A stretch of DNA of 56,366 nucleotides from Chloroflexaceae bacterium (GCA_012034075.1 JAAURD010000008.1:1-56366); one strand, 5' to 3'. Counted from the stretch's first letter, positions 1-12,224 are shown. Translations and numbers: made by a program. The notes: a model not told the origin generated them from the letters alone.

Positions 1-1651
1 TCTGGGGGCCGATAGGCTGGCAGCACAGGGCGCGACTGGCTGGCTTTTCCCAAAGATAGCCAGGCAGCCGATGGCTGTCAGTTTTTCGCCGAAACCGAGT
101 TTGCAGTCTGTGGTGATGTGTTGACCCAATGGCAGACCCATGGCCTCGATATCACTGGTGATGGCACATCAGCCAGCAGGAGAGCCTGGCCCTGTTTGGC
201 TTGCCTATCAGTCCGTTGCAAGAGGAGACCATCGACGGTCAGACGTTGCAGGTCCAATGGTTTGAACGGGCCCGTTTTGAACAGCACCCAGAACTCGAAC
301 CACCATTTCAGGTGCTGCTGGGTTTGTTAGGCCGTGAACAGCTCATGTCGTCCGACAGCTTACACACACCGGTGATTTTTATTCCTGGTGTGGGCGGCAC
401 GTTTCTCTTTCGTGGCGATGAAGACACCCAGGAGACGCTGGTCTGGCTCGACCCGATCAAAGCACTTGATCCCCGTGACCCGGATGATCTCTTTCTCGAT
501 CCGCTCTGCCTGTATGACGATGGGCAGCCCTGCAACCCAGGTGAGACGATCCGTGCAGCGAGCGTGATCGGCTGGTTTGATCTTGGGGCCGAAAACAGCT
601 GGGAACAACGCTTGATTGAAGAGACAATTGGCTCGTATAGCAATGCCGGTTGGGATGTGTATGGTTCGTTTATTGCCTTTTGCAAGAACAGGGCTATGTC
701 CAGGACCGCGATCTGTTCTTGTTTGCCTACGACTGGCGCCGTGACCTTGACTGGATCAGTGCCGCTGAAGCCAACGAGCACTCCCTGGCAACATTGATAG
801 AACAGGTACGGGAGCAAACTGGGGCAGCACAGGTGGTGCTGATCGGCCATAGTATGGGCGGGTTGGTGGCCCAGCGGTATATAGATAGTGGTACCAATGC
901 CGAGCATGTTGCGACCCTGATTACGATTGGGACGCCATGGCTTGGGGCGGTTTCGGCGATGCAGGCGTTGTGGTTTGGTTCGGATTTTGGGATGTGTTTT
1001 TTTGAGCAGTGTATTCTCAATCCAGCGAAAGCACGGACATTAGCCCGCCACTTTCCGAGTATCTACACGCTGCTGCCAACCGCTACATACTATGAATACT
1101 ATCATGGCGCTGATGGGCGCCATCCCCGGCCATTCCGTGGCGTCAATGAACAGGGACGGTTTGACCCGCAAGGTGAGCCGTTGAGCTTTGCAGCATGGTA
1201 TAACGTGATGGCGAACCACCCCGGTATGAGCCGGTTGCTCTATGATCAGGTGCTGGCAATTCAGCAGCAGACACGGGTTGCTCCGGGCGTAGCGTATCAT
1301 CATCTGGTCGGTTTTACTGATACGCCCACCACCCCTGGCATCCTCCAGGTAGTGCCGTTGGACCCTGCGGTGGCTGCCTGTACCGGTGAATCCTGCCCGA
1401 TGTATGATGAAGCAATGGCTGATGATACCATCACGTCTATCGATGGCGATGGCGTCGTCCCGATTGGTAGCGCAGTGCGCTGTGTCTGGCAAGGGCAGCC
1501 GATACCCGAGAGCCATGTGTATCAGTTTCAGGGGACAGACGATCAGGCCGGTCACCTGAAGATGTTGAATAACCCACAGGCTCGCCAGACGATACTCGCT
1601 CTTTTGCACGGCAACACCGTTGCGGGGAACCTGTGTGCGGCCACTCCTTGA
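1..1651 (+). CDS. LCAT-like alpha/beta-hydrolase (lipase/acyltransferase), 5' partial, frameshifted
   Basis: Probably an exported esterase or acyltransferase acting on lipids. The front (about nt 13-350) has a domain common in Chloroflexota exported proteins: a FFAETEF element, then ERARFEQHP and VLLGLLG. The hydrolase part begins with FIPGVGG (oxyanion loop, near nt 380), continues through YDWRRD (near nt 730) and has the nucleophile motif GHSMGG (near nt 845). DGDGVV (near 1445) and the His of AGHLKM (near 1548) fit the acid and base of the triad. The reading frame breaks twice: once near nt 160-174, and once in the T run at 678-681, where one added T joins SFIAF to LQEQGY. The true start lies outside the window or was lost. 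Sequencing error is more likely than decay because all catalytic motifs survive. The substrate is unknown. Confidence 0.75.
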
Positions 1652-1703
1652 TACGAATGAGTTATGCTGATAGTGTGAACGGATACCTGTTTGAGGAGTA
1701 ACG

Positions 1704-2577
1704 ATGATGAACTGTCCCAACTGCCAGAAAATGCTTGAAGCGAATACCCGGTTCTGCCCCTACTGCGGCCAGGAACAGCCACAGACTCGCCACACACCAT
1801 CACGCTTGCTGCTGGTCATAGCCATTATCGGTGCAGGCTTGCTCGGTGGTGGTGGGGTAGCAGCGTTTTTTCTGCTGTCCAATGGCACTGAGGAGTCTGG
1901 GGTGGTGGGTGGGCAAACCACACAGCGACCAGCCGCAACAACGGTGCAGTCATTGACAGAGTCGCCATCGGATGAACCAGACCTGGCAGAGACAGCTGCG
2001 GCGCTTGAAGCCACGATGGAAGCCGATTCAGCGTCAGTAGCGCAACGTGATGAGCCAGACCTGGAAGGGACGGCTGCGGCGCTTGAAGCAACGATAGCGG
2101 CTCAGTCAGCCAGGGTCACGGTGGTTGCCCGCCAAACCGAAAATGAAGCGGTTGAAGCGACCATTGCCGCACGTTCAAGTGATGCGACCGCACTCGCGTT
2201 AGAAACCGAAAACCGTGCTGCTGAAGCAAACCGCACTGGCACGTTCGCTAGAGGCGACGGAGATTGCGCCGGAAGCAGTGACCGCGGCGCCACTTGCTGC
2301 TCGTGTACCTGCTCAGTCGCAATCGGTACCAAACTATCGAACGATTCGTACTTACGATGGTTTTATTACAGTGCGCAGCCAACCGACCACCGCAAGTCAG
2401 GAGAGAATACGGTTGTCGCCTGGAACACAGCTCTATTGCAGCTATCGTGAGACCGGTCAGTGGCTCGGTGATGCGTATGAAGAGGCCGATGGAACCTGGA
2501 TTGATGCCTCCGATCAGTGGCTCTATTGCCCTGATTACGGGGGTTATATCTTTGCCGAGTTGCTGAAACCGTTGTGA
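1704..2577 (+). CDS. Zinc-ribbon, single-TM protein with SH3-like C-terminus (frameshifted)
   Basis: Function unknown. The N-terminus is a CxxC-x12-CxxC zinc ribbon (residues about 4-23) followed by one membrane segment (about 34-58). A low-complexity Ala/Glu-rich stretch follows, containing two near-copies of a DEPDLxxTAAALEAT unit 78 nt apart (from 1971 and 2049). The C-terminal domain (about nt 2340-2577) has TVRSQPTT and ends FAELLKPL, resembling bacterial SH3 domains that bind cell-wall material. The frame changes near nt 2225-2240, where EAN and TALARSLEA are joined by one extra A. GAGGAG at 1693-1698 serves the ATG at 1704 or 1707. It lies 52 bp after the lipase gene, possibly cotranscribed. 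Topology suggests a cytoplasmic ribbon and an external SH3-like domain. Confidence 0.65.
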
Positions 2578-2593
2578 TCCGATACGAGAGTAC

Positions 2594-2630
2594 CTGTGCT
2601 GAGAACAGAGTCATCCTGTTCCCAGCACAG
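2594..2630. terminator. Bidirectional hairpin between convergent genes
   Basis: Two 15-nt arms (2594-2608 and 2616-2630) are complementary except for one A/C mismatch, with a 7-nt loop. The hairpin sits between the convergent ends of the zinc-ribbon gene (2577) and the coiled-coil gene (2644). There is no long T run on either side, so termination is inferred from stem strength and position. Confidence 0.55.
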
Positions 2631-2643
2631 ATCCCGCCGAGGC

Positions 2644-2931
2644 CTATCTGGGTTTTTGGCGTCTTCGCGGTGGTGGGCTATCACCACCCGAAGGGGTTTG
2701 TTCCAGTGCTACCAGGCGTTGCATGATGCTCGCGACCTGTTGTTCCAGATGGATAATCTGTTGTTCAAGGGCCGAACCATGCTGTTCAAAACGGGCCTGT
2801 TGATGTTCCAGACGGGTGGTTTGATCGCACAACAGGCTGATGTGTTGCAAGGTATGGCCGACTGCCTGGTCAACACCCAGGGATTCACTCCGCCACATAC
2901 GGAGAAGTTCATGGACGGGATACGTACTCAT
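2644..2931 (-). CDS. Small coiled-coil protein
   Basis: A 95-residue soluble protein of unknown function. The start is the ATG at 2931, preceded by AAGGAG about 9 nt upstream. Residues about 30-80 contain regular Leu/Ile spacing rich in Gln, Glu and His (HISLLCDQ, HLEQQVASIMQRL), predicting a coiled coil. The C-terminus is a basic Pro/Arg tail (PPPRRRQKPR). The protein could be an oligomerising adaptor. It is divergent from the two-HTH regulator, and its best promoter (TTGACA, 17 nt, TATACT) overlaps that regulator's start codon, so regulation by that protein is plausible. No family was recognised. Confidence 0.6.
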   Translation of the reverse strand: MSTYPVHELLRMWRSESLGVDQAVGHTLQHISLLCDQTTRLEHQQARFEQHGSALEQQIIHLEQQVASIMQRLVALEQTPSGGDSPPPRRRQKPR

Positions 2932-3018
2932 TAGCAAACGCTCCTTCTGTTGCTGTTCCAAAAAGACAAAATGATGGTTTTGGTGATGGATAAGCGACGG
3001 GCAATGATCGAAGGAGTA

Positions 3019-3027
3019 TGGTATAAT
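3019..3027 (+). promoter_or_regulatory. Extended -10 promoter for the two-HTH regulator
   Basis: TGGTATAAT is a consensus extended -10 element; no good -35 is visible. Transcription would start near 3034, giving a leader of about 145 nt before the ATG at 3179. Part of that leader (3058-3110) can fold: AGGCACCC pairs with GGGTGTCC around an inner GATTGCA/TGCAGTC hairpin. Confidence 0.5.
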
Positions 3028-3126
3028 CAATCAGTGTTTTTAGTGCATTGACCCGTTAGGCACCCCCTCGCCGATTGCATGGTGCAGTCGTATGAGGTTG
3101 GGTGTCCCCTTGATTCCTTCACGAAA

Positions 3127-3142
3127 GTGAAGTACGTTTCAC
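3127..3142. promoter_or_regulatory. 16-bp dyad, possible operator
   Basis: GTGAA, 6 nt, TTCAC forms a symmetrical site. It lies just downstream of the predicted start (about 3144) of the leftward promoter and 37 bp upstream of the two-HTH gene. An autoregulatory operator for that protein is inferred from position only. Confidence 0.3.
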
Positions 3143-3150
3143 CGTTGCTT

Positions 3151-3179
3151 AGTATACCGCATTTTTTGAGAACTGTCAA
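3151..3179 (-). promoter_or_regulatory. Sigma-A promoter for the coiled-coil gene
   Basis: On the minus strand TTGACA (3179-3174) and TATACT (3156-3151) are separated by exactly 17 nt, a near-perfect housekeeping promoter. It reads toward the coiled-coil gene starting at 2931, giving a leader of about 210 nt. The -35 box touches the A of the start codon of the oppositely oriented regulator gene. Confidence 0.65.
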
Positions 3180-3757
3180 TGACTCGACCGAAATTGGTCA
3201 ATCGATTTGGTGAGAAGCTCCGTGGGCTGCGTCATGTGTACGGTCTGACGCTGGAGGATCTCAGCGAGCAACTGGGTATTGCCAGTGGTTACCTCAGTAT
3301 GATCGAGACAGGCCAGCGTGAGCCACGCATATCGATCGCACTGCATGTCGCCCAACTCTTCCGCGTCTCTACCGATATGTTGCTCGATGACAGCCGTGAT
3401 TTGCGCATCCCGCTCACCGTGAAGGCTGCCTCGGCATTACAAGAACGTAGCTACAAACTGTATAATTTTCCGGGTGATGATATTCGGGTTTGGGTGCAAC
3501 AGCTAAAGGTCCAGCGTTTTGGTCAGAAGATGCGTGCATTGCGCGAATTTCACGGTTTGAGCCTCGCCGAAGTTGCCAATGTGCTTGGGTATGCCGGGTC
3601 ACAGCAGGTCTCGCACATTGAAGTGATGCGGCGCAAACCATCGGCCGAGGTTATTCTCAAAATCGCGCGTCTGTTCAACGTTTCGGCCGATATGTTGCTC
3701 GATGATGAGCAGGAACTTGCCCTGCCGGTCGACACAGAGGACAATGCAGATGCGTGA
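3179..3757 (+). CDS. Two-domain XRE/Cro-type HTH regulator
   Basis: A 192-residue DNA-binding protein with two complete HTH_3 (XRE) domains. The first (about 10-68) has the core LTLEDLSEQLGIASGYLSMIE, and the second (about 117-175) has LSLAEVANVLGYAGSQQVSHIE. Each ends with the same VS(T/A)DMLLDD segment, so this is an internal duplication. The linker (about 70-110) carries no recognised ligand domain. The start ATG lies inside a strong opposing promoter and no clear Shine-Dalgarno precedes it. The neighbours are a divergent coiled-coil gene and, 64 bp further downstream, the promoter of the sulfate assimilation genes. Targets are unknown; autoregulation or control of either neighbour is possible. 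Confidence 0.8.
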   Translation: MTRPKLVNRFGEKLRGLRHVYGLTLEDLSEQLGIASGYLSMIETGQREPRISIALHVAQLFRVSTDMLLDDSRDLRIPLTVKAASALQERSYKLYNFPGDDIRVWVQQLKVQRFGQKMRALREFHGLSLAEVANVLGYAGSQQVSHIEVMRRKPSAEVILKIARLFNVSADMLLDDEQELALPVDTEDNADA

Positions 3758-3780
3758 ACCTAAGGTGCGTTCACGATATT

Positions 3781-3816
3781 GAACCCACCCTATGGTTCGT
3801 CCTCCCCTCTTTTTTT
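3781..3816 (+). terminator. Weak terminator after the two-HTH gene
   Basis: A 5-bp GAACC/GGTTC hairpin (3781-3798) is followed about 12 nt later by a run of seven T. It is short, and the T run is detached, so confidence is low. Confidence 0.3.
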
Positions 3817-3820
3817 GATC

Positions 3821-3849
3821 TTGACAAATACGACTGATAAAGTTAACAT
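3821..3849 (+). promoter_or_regulatory. Promoter of the sulfate assimilation genes
   Basis: TTGACA (3821-3826), 17 nt, TAACAT (3844-3849). TAACA at 3844-3848 and TGTTA at 3858-3862 form a dyad covering the -10 box and start point, which would suit a repressor. A start near 3856 makes the ATG at 3867 an unlikely translation start and supports the ATG at 3906. Confidence 0.6.
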
Positions 3850-3905
3850 TCTAACGGTGTTACTTTATGGTATTGAAGGTGCAATATGGAGGGATAACGT
3901 TCATC

Positions 3906-4627
3906 ATGAGTGATAGTGATGTGAACGTAGTAACCGTCGGTGGCTGGACCAGAACGAAACTGACAGAACTCAATCGGCAGTTTCTGGCCGAGACGCCAGA
4001 GGCATTGCTGGATTGGACAGCGGTAACGTTTGGGCAGGATGTGGTATTGACCTGTAGTTTTGGTGGGCCAGCAGGCATGGTGTTATTAGATATGCTGGCA
4101 CGTCTGGAACGGCGTATTGCGGTGGTCTTTCTGGATACCGATTTGCTCTTTCCGGAGACTATGCCCTGGCGGAAGCAGCAGCACAGCGCTATGGTATCCA
4201 GATTCAGCGACATCGACCGGCTTTGACGTTGGAAGAGCAGGAACGACGAGAGGGGCCGGAGTTATATCGATCGCATCCTGATCGGTGCTGTGGCATTCGC
4301 AAGGTACAACCAATGGTCGATGTGTTGCAACCATATAGTGCCTGGATCAGCGGTATCCGACGTGATCAGTCATCGCAACGTGCTACCGCAGAACTGTTAC
4401 AATGGAGCGAGCGGTATCAACTGGTCAAAATCTGTCCCCTGGCATTCTGGAGTGAGCGAGATGTCTGGCGCTATATCAACAAATATGATGTGCCGTACAA
4501 CCCGTTGCTGGATCAGGGCTACCCGAGCCTTGGATGCACCCCATGTACACATCCAGCCAGTCAGGATACACCCCGGGCGGGTCGTTGGGTCGGTTTCACC
4601 AAAACCGAATGTGGTATTCATCTGTAG
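3906..4627 (+). CDS. cysH: Assimilatory APS reductase, [4Fe-4S] type (frameshifted)
   Basis: Reduces adenylylsulfate to sulfite and AMP in the cytoplasm with thioredoxin or glutaredoxin. CSFGGPAG (near nt 4055) is the substrate-binding loop of the PAPS reductase family and DTDLLFPET the following conserved segment. CCGIRK (near 4290) and CTPC (near 4540) supply the four Cys of the iron-sulfur cluster found in APS-specific enzymes. ECGIH at the C-terminus carries the catalytic Cys. The frame breaks near nt 4160: adding one T gives PETYALAEAAAQRYG and a continuous protein of about 240 residues, the usual size. GGAGGG at 3888-3893 precedes the ATG at 3906 by 12 nt. It is first in an operon with sulfite reductase and Sat-CysC. 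The intact motifs favour a sequencing error. Confidence 0.85.
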
Positions 4628-4667
4628 AAAGAACGTGTCGTAGAGGCACAGCGTTAAGGAGATAGGA

Positions 4668-8232
<3,565 letters not shown>

Positions 8233-8244
8233 TTTCTGAAAAAA

Positions 8245-8280
8245 ACAGGGGAAAGGTAGCGCTTTCCCCTGTCTGTGCTT
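8245..8280 (+). terminator. Strong terminator after sat-cysC
   Basis: A perfect 11-bp stem (ACAGGGGAAAG at 8245-8255, CTTTCCCCTGT at 8262-8272) with a 6-nt loop, followed by TGCTTTT. An A run precedes it, so it could also stop leftward transcription. Confidence 0.8.
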
Positions 8281-8363
8281 TTCGATGATACCAGAATAAA
8301 TTGAGAAGGTGTCTTTATAAAAGAACTATTCTGCCTATCAATAAGGCTACCTGATAGAGCAGT

Positions 8364-9494
8364 ATGAAAGTGAAACAGATGGATATTATTTCGGAACGAT
8401 CTCTGCCTAAAACGGTTCAATCACGACGAGTCAGGTTCTGGCGTCGGGCACGGAAGCTGGCCCGACTTGACCGTCTCCTCTTAATGTCGATAGGGTTGTT
8501 CGTTTTTGTCCTGGCACTCCAGTTTTTAAAGCAGGGTACCGCAGTGTATGGTCAGCAGATGATCCAATGGTTTAGTATCACCAATGCGACCAGTACACTT
8601 GGGTTTGGCTGGTTGCTCGCCTATGTTTTTCTGAGTGGCTCACCGGTTGCCGCTGTCGCTATCTCCTTCTTTGCATCGGGCACACTCACCGACTTACAAA
8701 CGTTCACAATGATCACCGGATCGCGCCTGGGAGCATCGATGGTCGTGCTCCTGGTTGGTTTTGTGTACTATCTGCGTGGGTATCGTCAAAAGTCAAGCAT
8801 TGCAATTGGTATTCTGGCACTCCTCACAACTGCTGCCATCTATGTCCCCGCGCTGATACCAGGGTACTGGATGCTGACATCAGGCATCTTATCACCGTGG
8901 CAAGTCAGTGCATCGCAGCCGCTTGACTCCTGGCTTGATGGCTTGATTACGCCGATCATTGATACCTTAGGTTTGTGGTTGCCCGGCTGGGCATTTCTGG
9001 TTGGTGGAGTGGGGGCTTTGCTGTTTAGTTTTAGCCTCTTCGACCGTGCCCTGCCCGAGATTGATCCGAGTCAAAATACCTCGCTGATTACTCAGCGTCT
9101 GATTTACAATCCTCTGGCCATGTTTTGCTTTGGCGCTCTCTTAACCTCAATCACACTTTCCGTATCGGTCTCTCTTTCGCTGCTGGTGCCGCTTTCAGTG
9201 AAAGGGCTCATTCGCCCCAAGCATATTGTGCCGTATATCATGGGCGCCAATATTACAACATTTATTGATACACTGGTGGCCGCACTGGTGGTGGGTGGAA
9301 CAACTGCGTTTACGATTGTACTGGTGGAAGTGGTCAGTGTAACGCTGCTCTCACTCTTTGTGCTGTTGTTCTGTTATCGCCCCTTTGAAAAGGTGCTGCT
9401 ATGTACACAGGAACTCATTCTGCAGAGTCGGAAGACGTTACTGCTCTTTCTGGGCGTCATGTTGCTTATTCCGCTGGTGCTTTTGATGGTGTAG
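8364..9494 (+). CDS. Na/Pi-cotransporter-like membrane protein
   Basis: A 376-residue integral membrane protein with about nine hydrophobic segments after a basic N-terminus (QSRRVRFWRRARK). Two related segments, around SGSPVAAVAISFFASGTLTD (residues 92-111) and MGANITTFIDTLVAALVVGG (near 293-312), resemble the inverted QSSS-type repeats of the Na-dependent phosphate transporter II family. It follows the sulfate assimilation genes on the same strand, but a strong terminator separates them, so import of sulfate is only a hypothesis; phosphate or another anion is equally possible. No PhoU-like C-terminal domain is present, unlike many bacterial homologues. No strong Shine-Dalgarno is visible. 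Confidence 0.6.
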   Translation: MKVKQMDIISERSLPKTVQSRRVRFWRRARKLARLDRLLLMSIGLFVFVLALQFLKQGTAVYGQQMIQWFSITNATSTLGFGWLLAYVFLSGSPVAAVAISFFASGTLTDLQTFTMITGSRLGASMVVLLVGFVYYLRGYRQKSSIAIGILALLTTAAIYVPALIPGYWMLTSGILSPWQVSASQPLDSWLDGLITPIIDTLGLWLPGWAFLVGGVGALLFSFSLFDRALPEIDPSQNTSLITQRLIYNPLAMFCFGALLTSITLSVSVSLSLLVPLSVKGLIRPKHIVPYIMGANITTFIDTLVAALVVGGTTAFTIVLVEVVSVTLLSLFVLLFCYRPFEKVLLCTQELILQSRKTLLLFLGVMLLIPLVLLMV

Positions 9495-9533
9495 GGCGGG
9501 TAGCGTCAGACCACTCGCCCTTGACGGTACTAT

Positions 9534-9977
9534 TTAGCGGGTTCGGATGATGGTGCGACGAAACCGTTCGGCGGTGGTGTGGGCTGCATCGAGGTAAGCC
9601 CGATATGTTGCATCGTGCCCCAAGGCAAGAGGAGTTGCCACCACCAGCAGTGGGAGCGCAATAACCCACAGGAGCGGAAACAGGACGACGGCGAGCCAGC
9701 CTGTTACCAATGAGCCACCAATCAAGCTATTGGCAAGGCTCGTGCGTTGGCGCTTCGCTTCACGGATATTGGCCCATAGCAGGATAATACCAGCAGCGAG
9801 CGCCACGTGCGGCATCAATCCGGCGGTCAGAACATTCATTGCCAGTGAGAGCATGAGTAGCACGGTAATGACCACAGCCACCGCTGCTGCTAGATACAGA
9901 TAGGTCGATTTGATCCGAAATCCACCAATCAATATGTCTGAACGGTTGCCCGTTCCATAACGATTGCTATTATTCAC
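9534..9977 (-). CDS. Small membrane protein, about four TM segments
   Basis: A 147-residue protein of unknown function. The preferred start is the GTG at 9977, preceded by AAAAGGAG at about 8 nt; upstream in-frame starts would overlap gatC. After a polar N-terminus (about 25 residues) come four hydrophobic segments arranged as two hairpins, separated by the basic loop REAKRQRT. The C-terminus (YRAYLDAAHTTAERFRRTIIRTR region) is charged and probably cytoplasmic. It lies 112 bp downstream of gatC on the same strand and converges on the Na/Pi-like gene. I do not recognise a family. Confidence 0.6.
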   Translation of the reverse strand: MNNSNRYGTGNRSDILIGGFRIKSTYLYLAAAVAVVITVLLMLSLAMNVLTAGLMPHVALAAGIILLWANIREAKRQRTSLANSLIGGSLVTGWLAVVLFPLLWVIALPLLVVATPLALGHDATYRAYLDAAHTTAERFRRTIIRTR

Positions 9978-10089
9978 GGTTTTTTCTCCTTTTCCCCTCG
10001 GTAAACAGTGCTCAACGATAGGGCGTTGTTTAGCCCGGTGCAAATAGGACGACCCGCCTTTGAGCAGTGTTGCAGAAGCGCAATCTGGG

Positions 10090-10380
10090 TTAATCGTCAA
10101 ACACCGCCTTCACGCGAAACATACCCTCAGCATGATCAGGTGACTGGGCCAGTACCTCGTTGCGTGGAAGCGATGGTAACACCGTGTCCTCACGCATCAC
10201 GCTCGATAACCCAGTGACTTGAGCAGTCGGTGGTACATCGCTCACATCTACTTCGTTCAGTAGAGCAATATAATCTAAAATAGCCGATAACTGCTCGCGC
10301 ATTCGTTCCATCTCATCGGCTGAAAGACGCATACGAGCAAGTCGGGTCATGTGTTCTACTTCGTTCAGAGTCAATTCCAT
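10090..10380 (-). CDS. gatC: Asp/Glu-tRNA(Asn/Gln) amidotransferase subunit C
   Basis: The small subunit of the GatCAB transamidase, which converts Glu-tRNA(Gln) and Asp-tRNA(Asn) to the correct amidated forms. The 96 residues show the family pattern: VEHMTRLARMRLSADE at the N-terminus, an amphipathic LSAILDYIALLNEVD helix, PTAQVTG, then MREDTV and the C-terminal FRVKAVFDD. It is full length, with AGAGG upstream of the ATG. gatA and gatB are not in the window. It follows a small uncharacterised gene by 37 bp, and both probably use the promoter at 10897-10924. Confidence 0.93.
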   Translation of the reverse strand: MELTLNEVEHMTRLARMRLSADEMERMREQLSAILDYIALLNEVDVSDVPPTAQVTGLSSVMREDTVLPSLPRNEVLAQSPDHAEGMFRVKAVFDD

Positions 10381-10417
10381 GGGGTACCTCTCTTTTGGAT
10401 GTTCCTGGTTTTTCCGG

Positions 10418-10855
10418 TTATGCCATTGCCGCGCTTTTCACTAAGCGCAAATTGGTGCCCCCACCAAGCGCATGGGCCAGATTAAGCGCCATGGTCAACA
10501 GATCCACAACCGCAGCATATGTCTGGGGGAGAGTGGTATCACGCCAGCGCACACACAATTCATCATAGCCCTGGTCACGCAAGCAATAGGTCACACGATA
10601 GCGCTCATTCACATATTCTTCAACCAGGACACCATCGTTGTTTGCGCCATTAAAATGGGTATGCGTCAATTGAGAATCGAAGGCACGCAGGAGTTTACCC
10701 ACATTGAGAAGAGCATGACTCTGTAATAACTCAATGCGTGCTTCACGTGTTTCCCAGCCACTATCGTCTGGCTGGTTGCTGCTGTTCTGGCGTTTTGCTG
10801 ATACAAAGAGGGTATATTCCTGAGGGTCACCGCTCTCGGTACGAATACCTGCCAT
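10418..10855 (-). CDS. Uncharacterised protein upstream of gatC
   Basis: A 145-residue soluble protein with no recognised family. GAGGAGG lies 7 nt before the ATG at 10855, which fixes the start. The N-terminal third is polar and variable (SAKRQNSSNQPDDSG); the rest looks folded, with a VTYCLRDQGYDELCVRWRDTTLP segment and a hydrophobic C-terminal helix (YAAVVDLLTMALNLAHALGG). No signal peptide or membrane segment is present. It is first in a two-gene operon with gatC, behind a good sigma-A promoter. Confidence 0.6.
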   Translation of the reverse strand: MAGIRTESGDPQEYTLFVSAKRQNSSNQPDDSGWETREARIELLQSHALLNVGKLLRAFDSQLTHTHFNGANNDGVLVEEYVNERYRVTYCLRDQGYDELCVRWRDTTLPQTYAAVVDLLTMALNLAHALGGGTNLRLVKSAAMA

Positions 10856-10896
10856 ACCTGTGCCTCCTCTTGTTCCCTTCAAGCGTTGTTTTTGTT

Positions 10897-10924
10897 ATTA
10901 TACCGCAATAAGAACAGGTGTCTA
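10897..10924 (-). promoter_or_regulatory. Promoter for the 10855 gene and gatC
   Basis: On the minus strand TAGACA (10924-10919) and TATAAT (10902-10897) are separated by 16 nt. The predicted start near 10890 leaves a 35-nt leader with a strong GAGGAGG ribosome site. Confidence 0.6.
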
Positions 10925-11065
10925 GTGCATGCAGACACAACAACCATGCATCCTCTCATGTCATGTTCCTGGCGGTTGAGGAGCAGGCAAGGGGAAGAAA
11001 AAGAACGAAAGGCGCGTCTATAGCTGGATCGGGATAACCCAGTCAAAACTGTACAGCACAGACAT

Positions 11066-11099
11066 ACAGCACATCCCTGTTCGTGTTCTGGTGTGCTGT
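11066..11099 (-). terminator. Hairpin downstream of rsfS
   Basis: ACAGCACA (11066-11073) and TGTGCTGT (11092-11099) form a perfect 8-bp stem with an 18-nt loop, 28 bp after the rsfS stop. A second ACAGCACA lies at 11053-11060 and could pair alternatively. No T run follows. Confidence 0.4.
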
Positions 11100-11126
11100 T
11101 TCATTGGAGAACTTGCTCTGAAGGGC

Positions 11127-11471
11127 TTATTGTACCACGACCACCGGAACAGCCTTATTCCAGATTCGCTCAATCTGATAAAACTCGCGTTGAGCATCAC
11201 CAAAAACATGGATCACCATATCGCCATAATCCATAACAATCCAGCCGGTTGCCGGTGTTCCTTCGATTCGTGGGTTCAGGCCAAGTTCGTGATGTAATGT
11301 GTCATCAATATACTCGACAATCGCACGGAGTTGACGCTCATTGTCACCCGAACAGATGACAAAAAAGTCGGCTATCGTTGTGAGTTGGCGAATATCGAGC
11401 AATACAATATCATGCGCCTGTTTATCTTCTACTAAACTGATCACCCGTCGGGCGACATCAGCCGGTTCCAT
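11127..11471 (-). CDS. rsfS: Ribosomal silencing factor RsfS
   Basis: Binds ribosomal protein L14 and blocks subunit joining when nutrients are limiting. The protein has the RsfS (DUF143) signature: DIVLLDIRQLTTIADFFVI, then GTPATGWIVMDYGDMVIHVF and a C-terminal REFYQIERIW. The chosen start is the ATG at 11471 (MEPADVARR), which gives 114 residues, the usual size; an in-frame ATG at 11495 would add eight residues. The upstream GAGAGA is a modest ribosome site. The N-terminal helix ARRVISLVEDKQA is intact. It is apparently monocistronic here; the common partner nadD is absent from the window. Confidence 0.92.
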   Translation of the reverse strand: MEPADVARRVISLVEDKQAHDIVLLDIRQLTTIADFFVICSGDNERQLRAIVEYIDDTLHHELGLNPRIEGTPATGWIVMDYGDMVIHVFGDAQREFYQIERIWNKAVPVVVVQ

Positions 11472-11689
11472 CTGATTATCTCTCAGATTGAGCATAATTG
11501 ATTCTATATTGCTGCCTTTGTGGTATGGTTTAACCACACCATTACATACCAGGATACGTTGTTTCCGATACAACGCATACACCATGCATGCGTGTATTTG
11601 CAAGATACGATACTGACATTGTACACCATTCTTCCGCTGTCTGCCAACAGATTATGCCGGTATTTTCCGAAACGCACAAAGAAAAACCA

Positions 11690-11698
11690 TGGTATACT
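11690..11698 (+). promoter_or_regulatory. Extended -10 promoter for fabZ
   Basis: TGGTATACT is an extended -10 box with no clear -35. The predicted start (about 11705) lies just before GAGGG and the ATG at 11720. Confidence 0.5.
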
Positions 11699-11719
11699 GA
11701 AACCAGATAGAGGGTCCTA

Positions 11720-12208
11720 ATGAAAGGAAAACAGCGTAGCGTGACTTCAACGTCACACCGTGCAGGTGAAAAACCGATGCTCACTATCCAGCAAATCATG
11801 GACATTATTCCGCATCGTTATCCCTTTCTGTTAATCGATCGGATTTTGGAAGTTGAACCGGGGAAGCGAGCCGTTGGTGAGAAACTGGTCACCATCAATG
11901 AACCATTCTTTCCCGGTCATTTTCCTGGCTTTCCGATTATGCCAGGGGTCTTGATCGTCGAGTCACTGGCACAGACGGGTGCCGTAGCGATCCTGAGCAT
12001 GCCTGAATATCAGGGGAAACAGGCGTTTTTTGCTGGGCTTGATAAAGTTCGCTTTCGCCGTCAGGTGCTCCCCGGCGATATCCTCCGGCTGGAAGTGACC
12101 CTTGAGAAGATTCGTCTTGGCATTGGGAAGGGATACGGCGTTGCCCGAGTCGATGACCAGGTGGCTTGTGAAGGCGGTTTGTTGTTTGCGTTAAGCGATC
12201 ATATATAG
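11720..12208 (+). CDS. fabZ: 3-hydroxyacyl-[ACP] dehydratase
   Basis: Dehydrates 3-hydroxyacyl-ACP in fatty acid elongation. The hot-dog fold signature is intact: [16 protein letters not shown], then [20 protein letters not shown] with the catalytic His67 and Glu81, and [12 protein letters not shown]. The protein is 162 residues from the ATG at 11720, where GAGGG sits 6 nt upstream; a start at 11777 (MLTIQQ) would give the more usual 143-residue form. The C-terminus is short. The next gene, a glycosyltransferase, begins 16 bp downstream on the same strand, so cotranscription is likely. Confidence 0.93.
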   Translation: MKGKQRSVTSTSHRAGEKPMLTIQQIMDIIPHRYPFLLIDRILEVEPGKRAVGEKLVTINEPFFPGHFPGFPIMPGVLIVESLAQTGAVAILSMPEYQGKQAFFAGLDKVRFRRQVLPGDILRLEVTLEKIRLGIGKGYGVARVDDQVACEGGLLFALSDHI

Positions 12209-12224
12209 GATGATATGCTGATTT

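Noticed and set aside
308..907. 199-residue minus-strand frame across the lipase gene
   Set aside because: It overlaps the hydrolase motifs on the opposite strand and has no conserved features.
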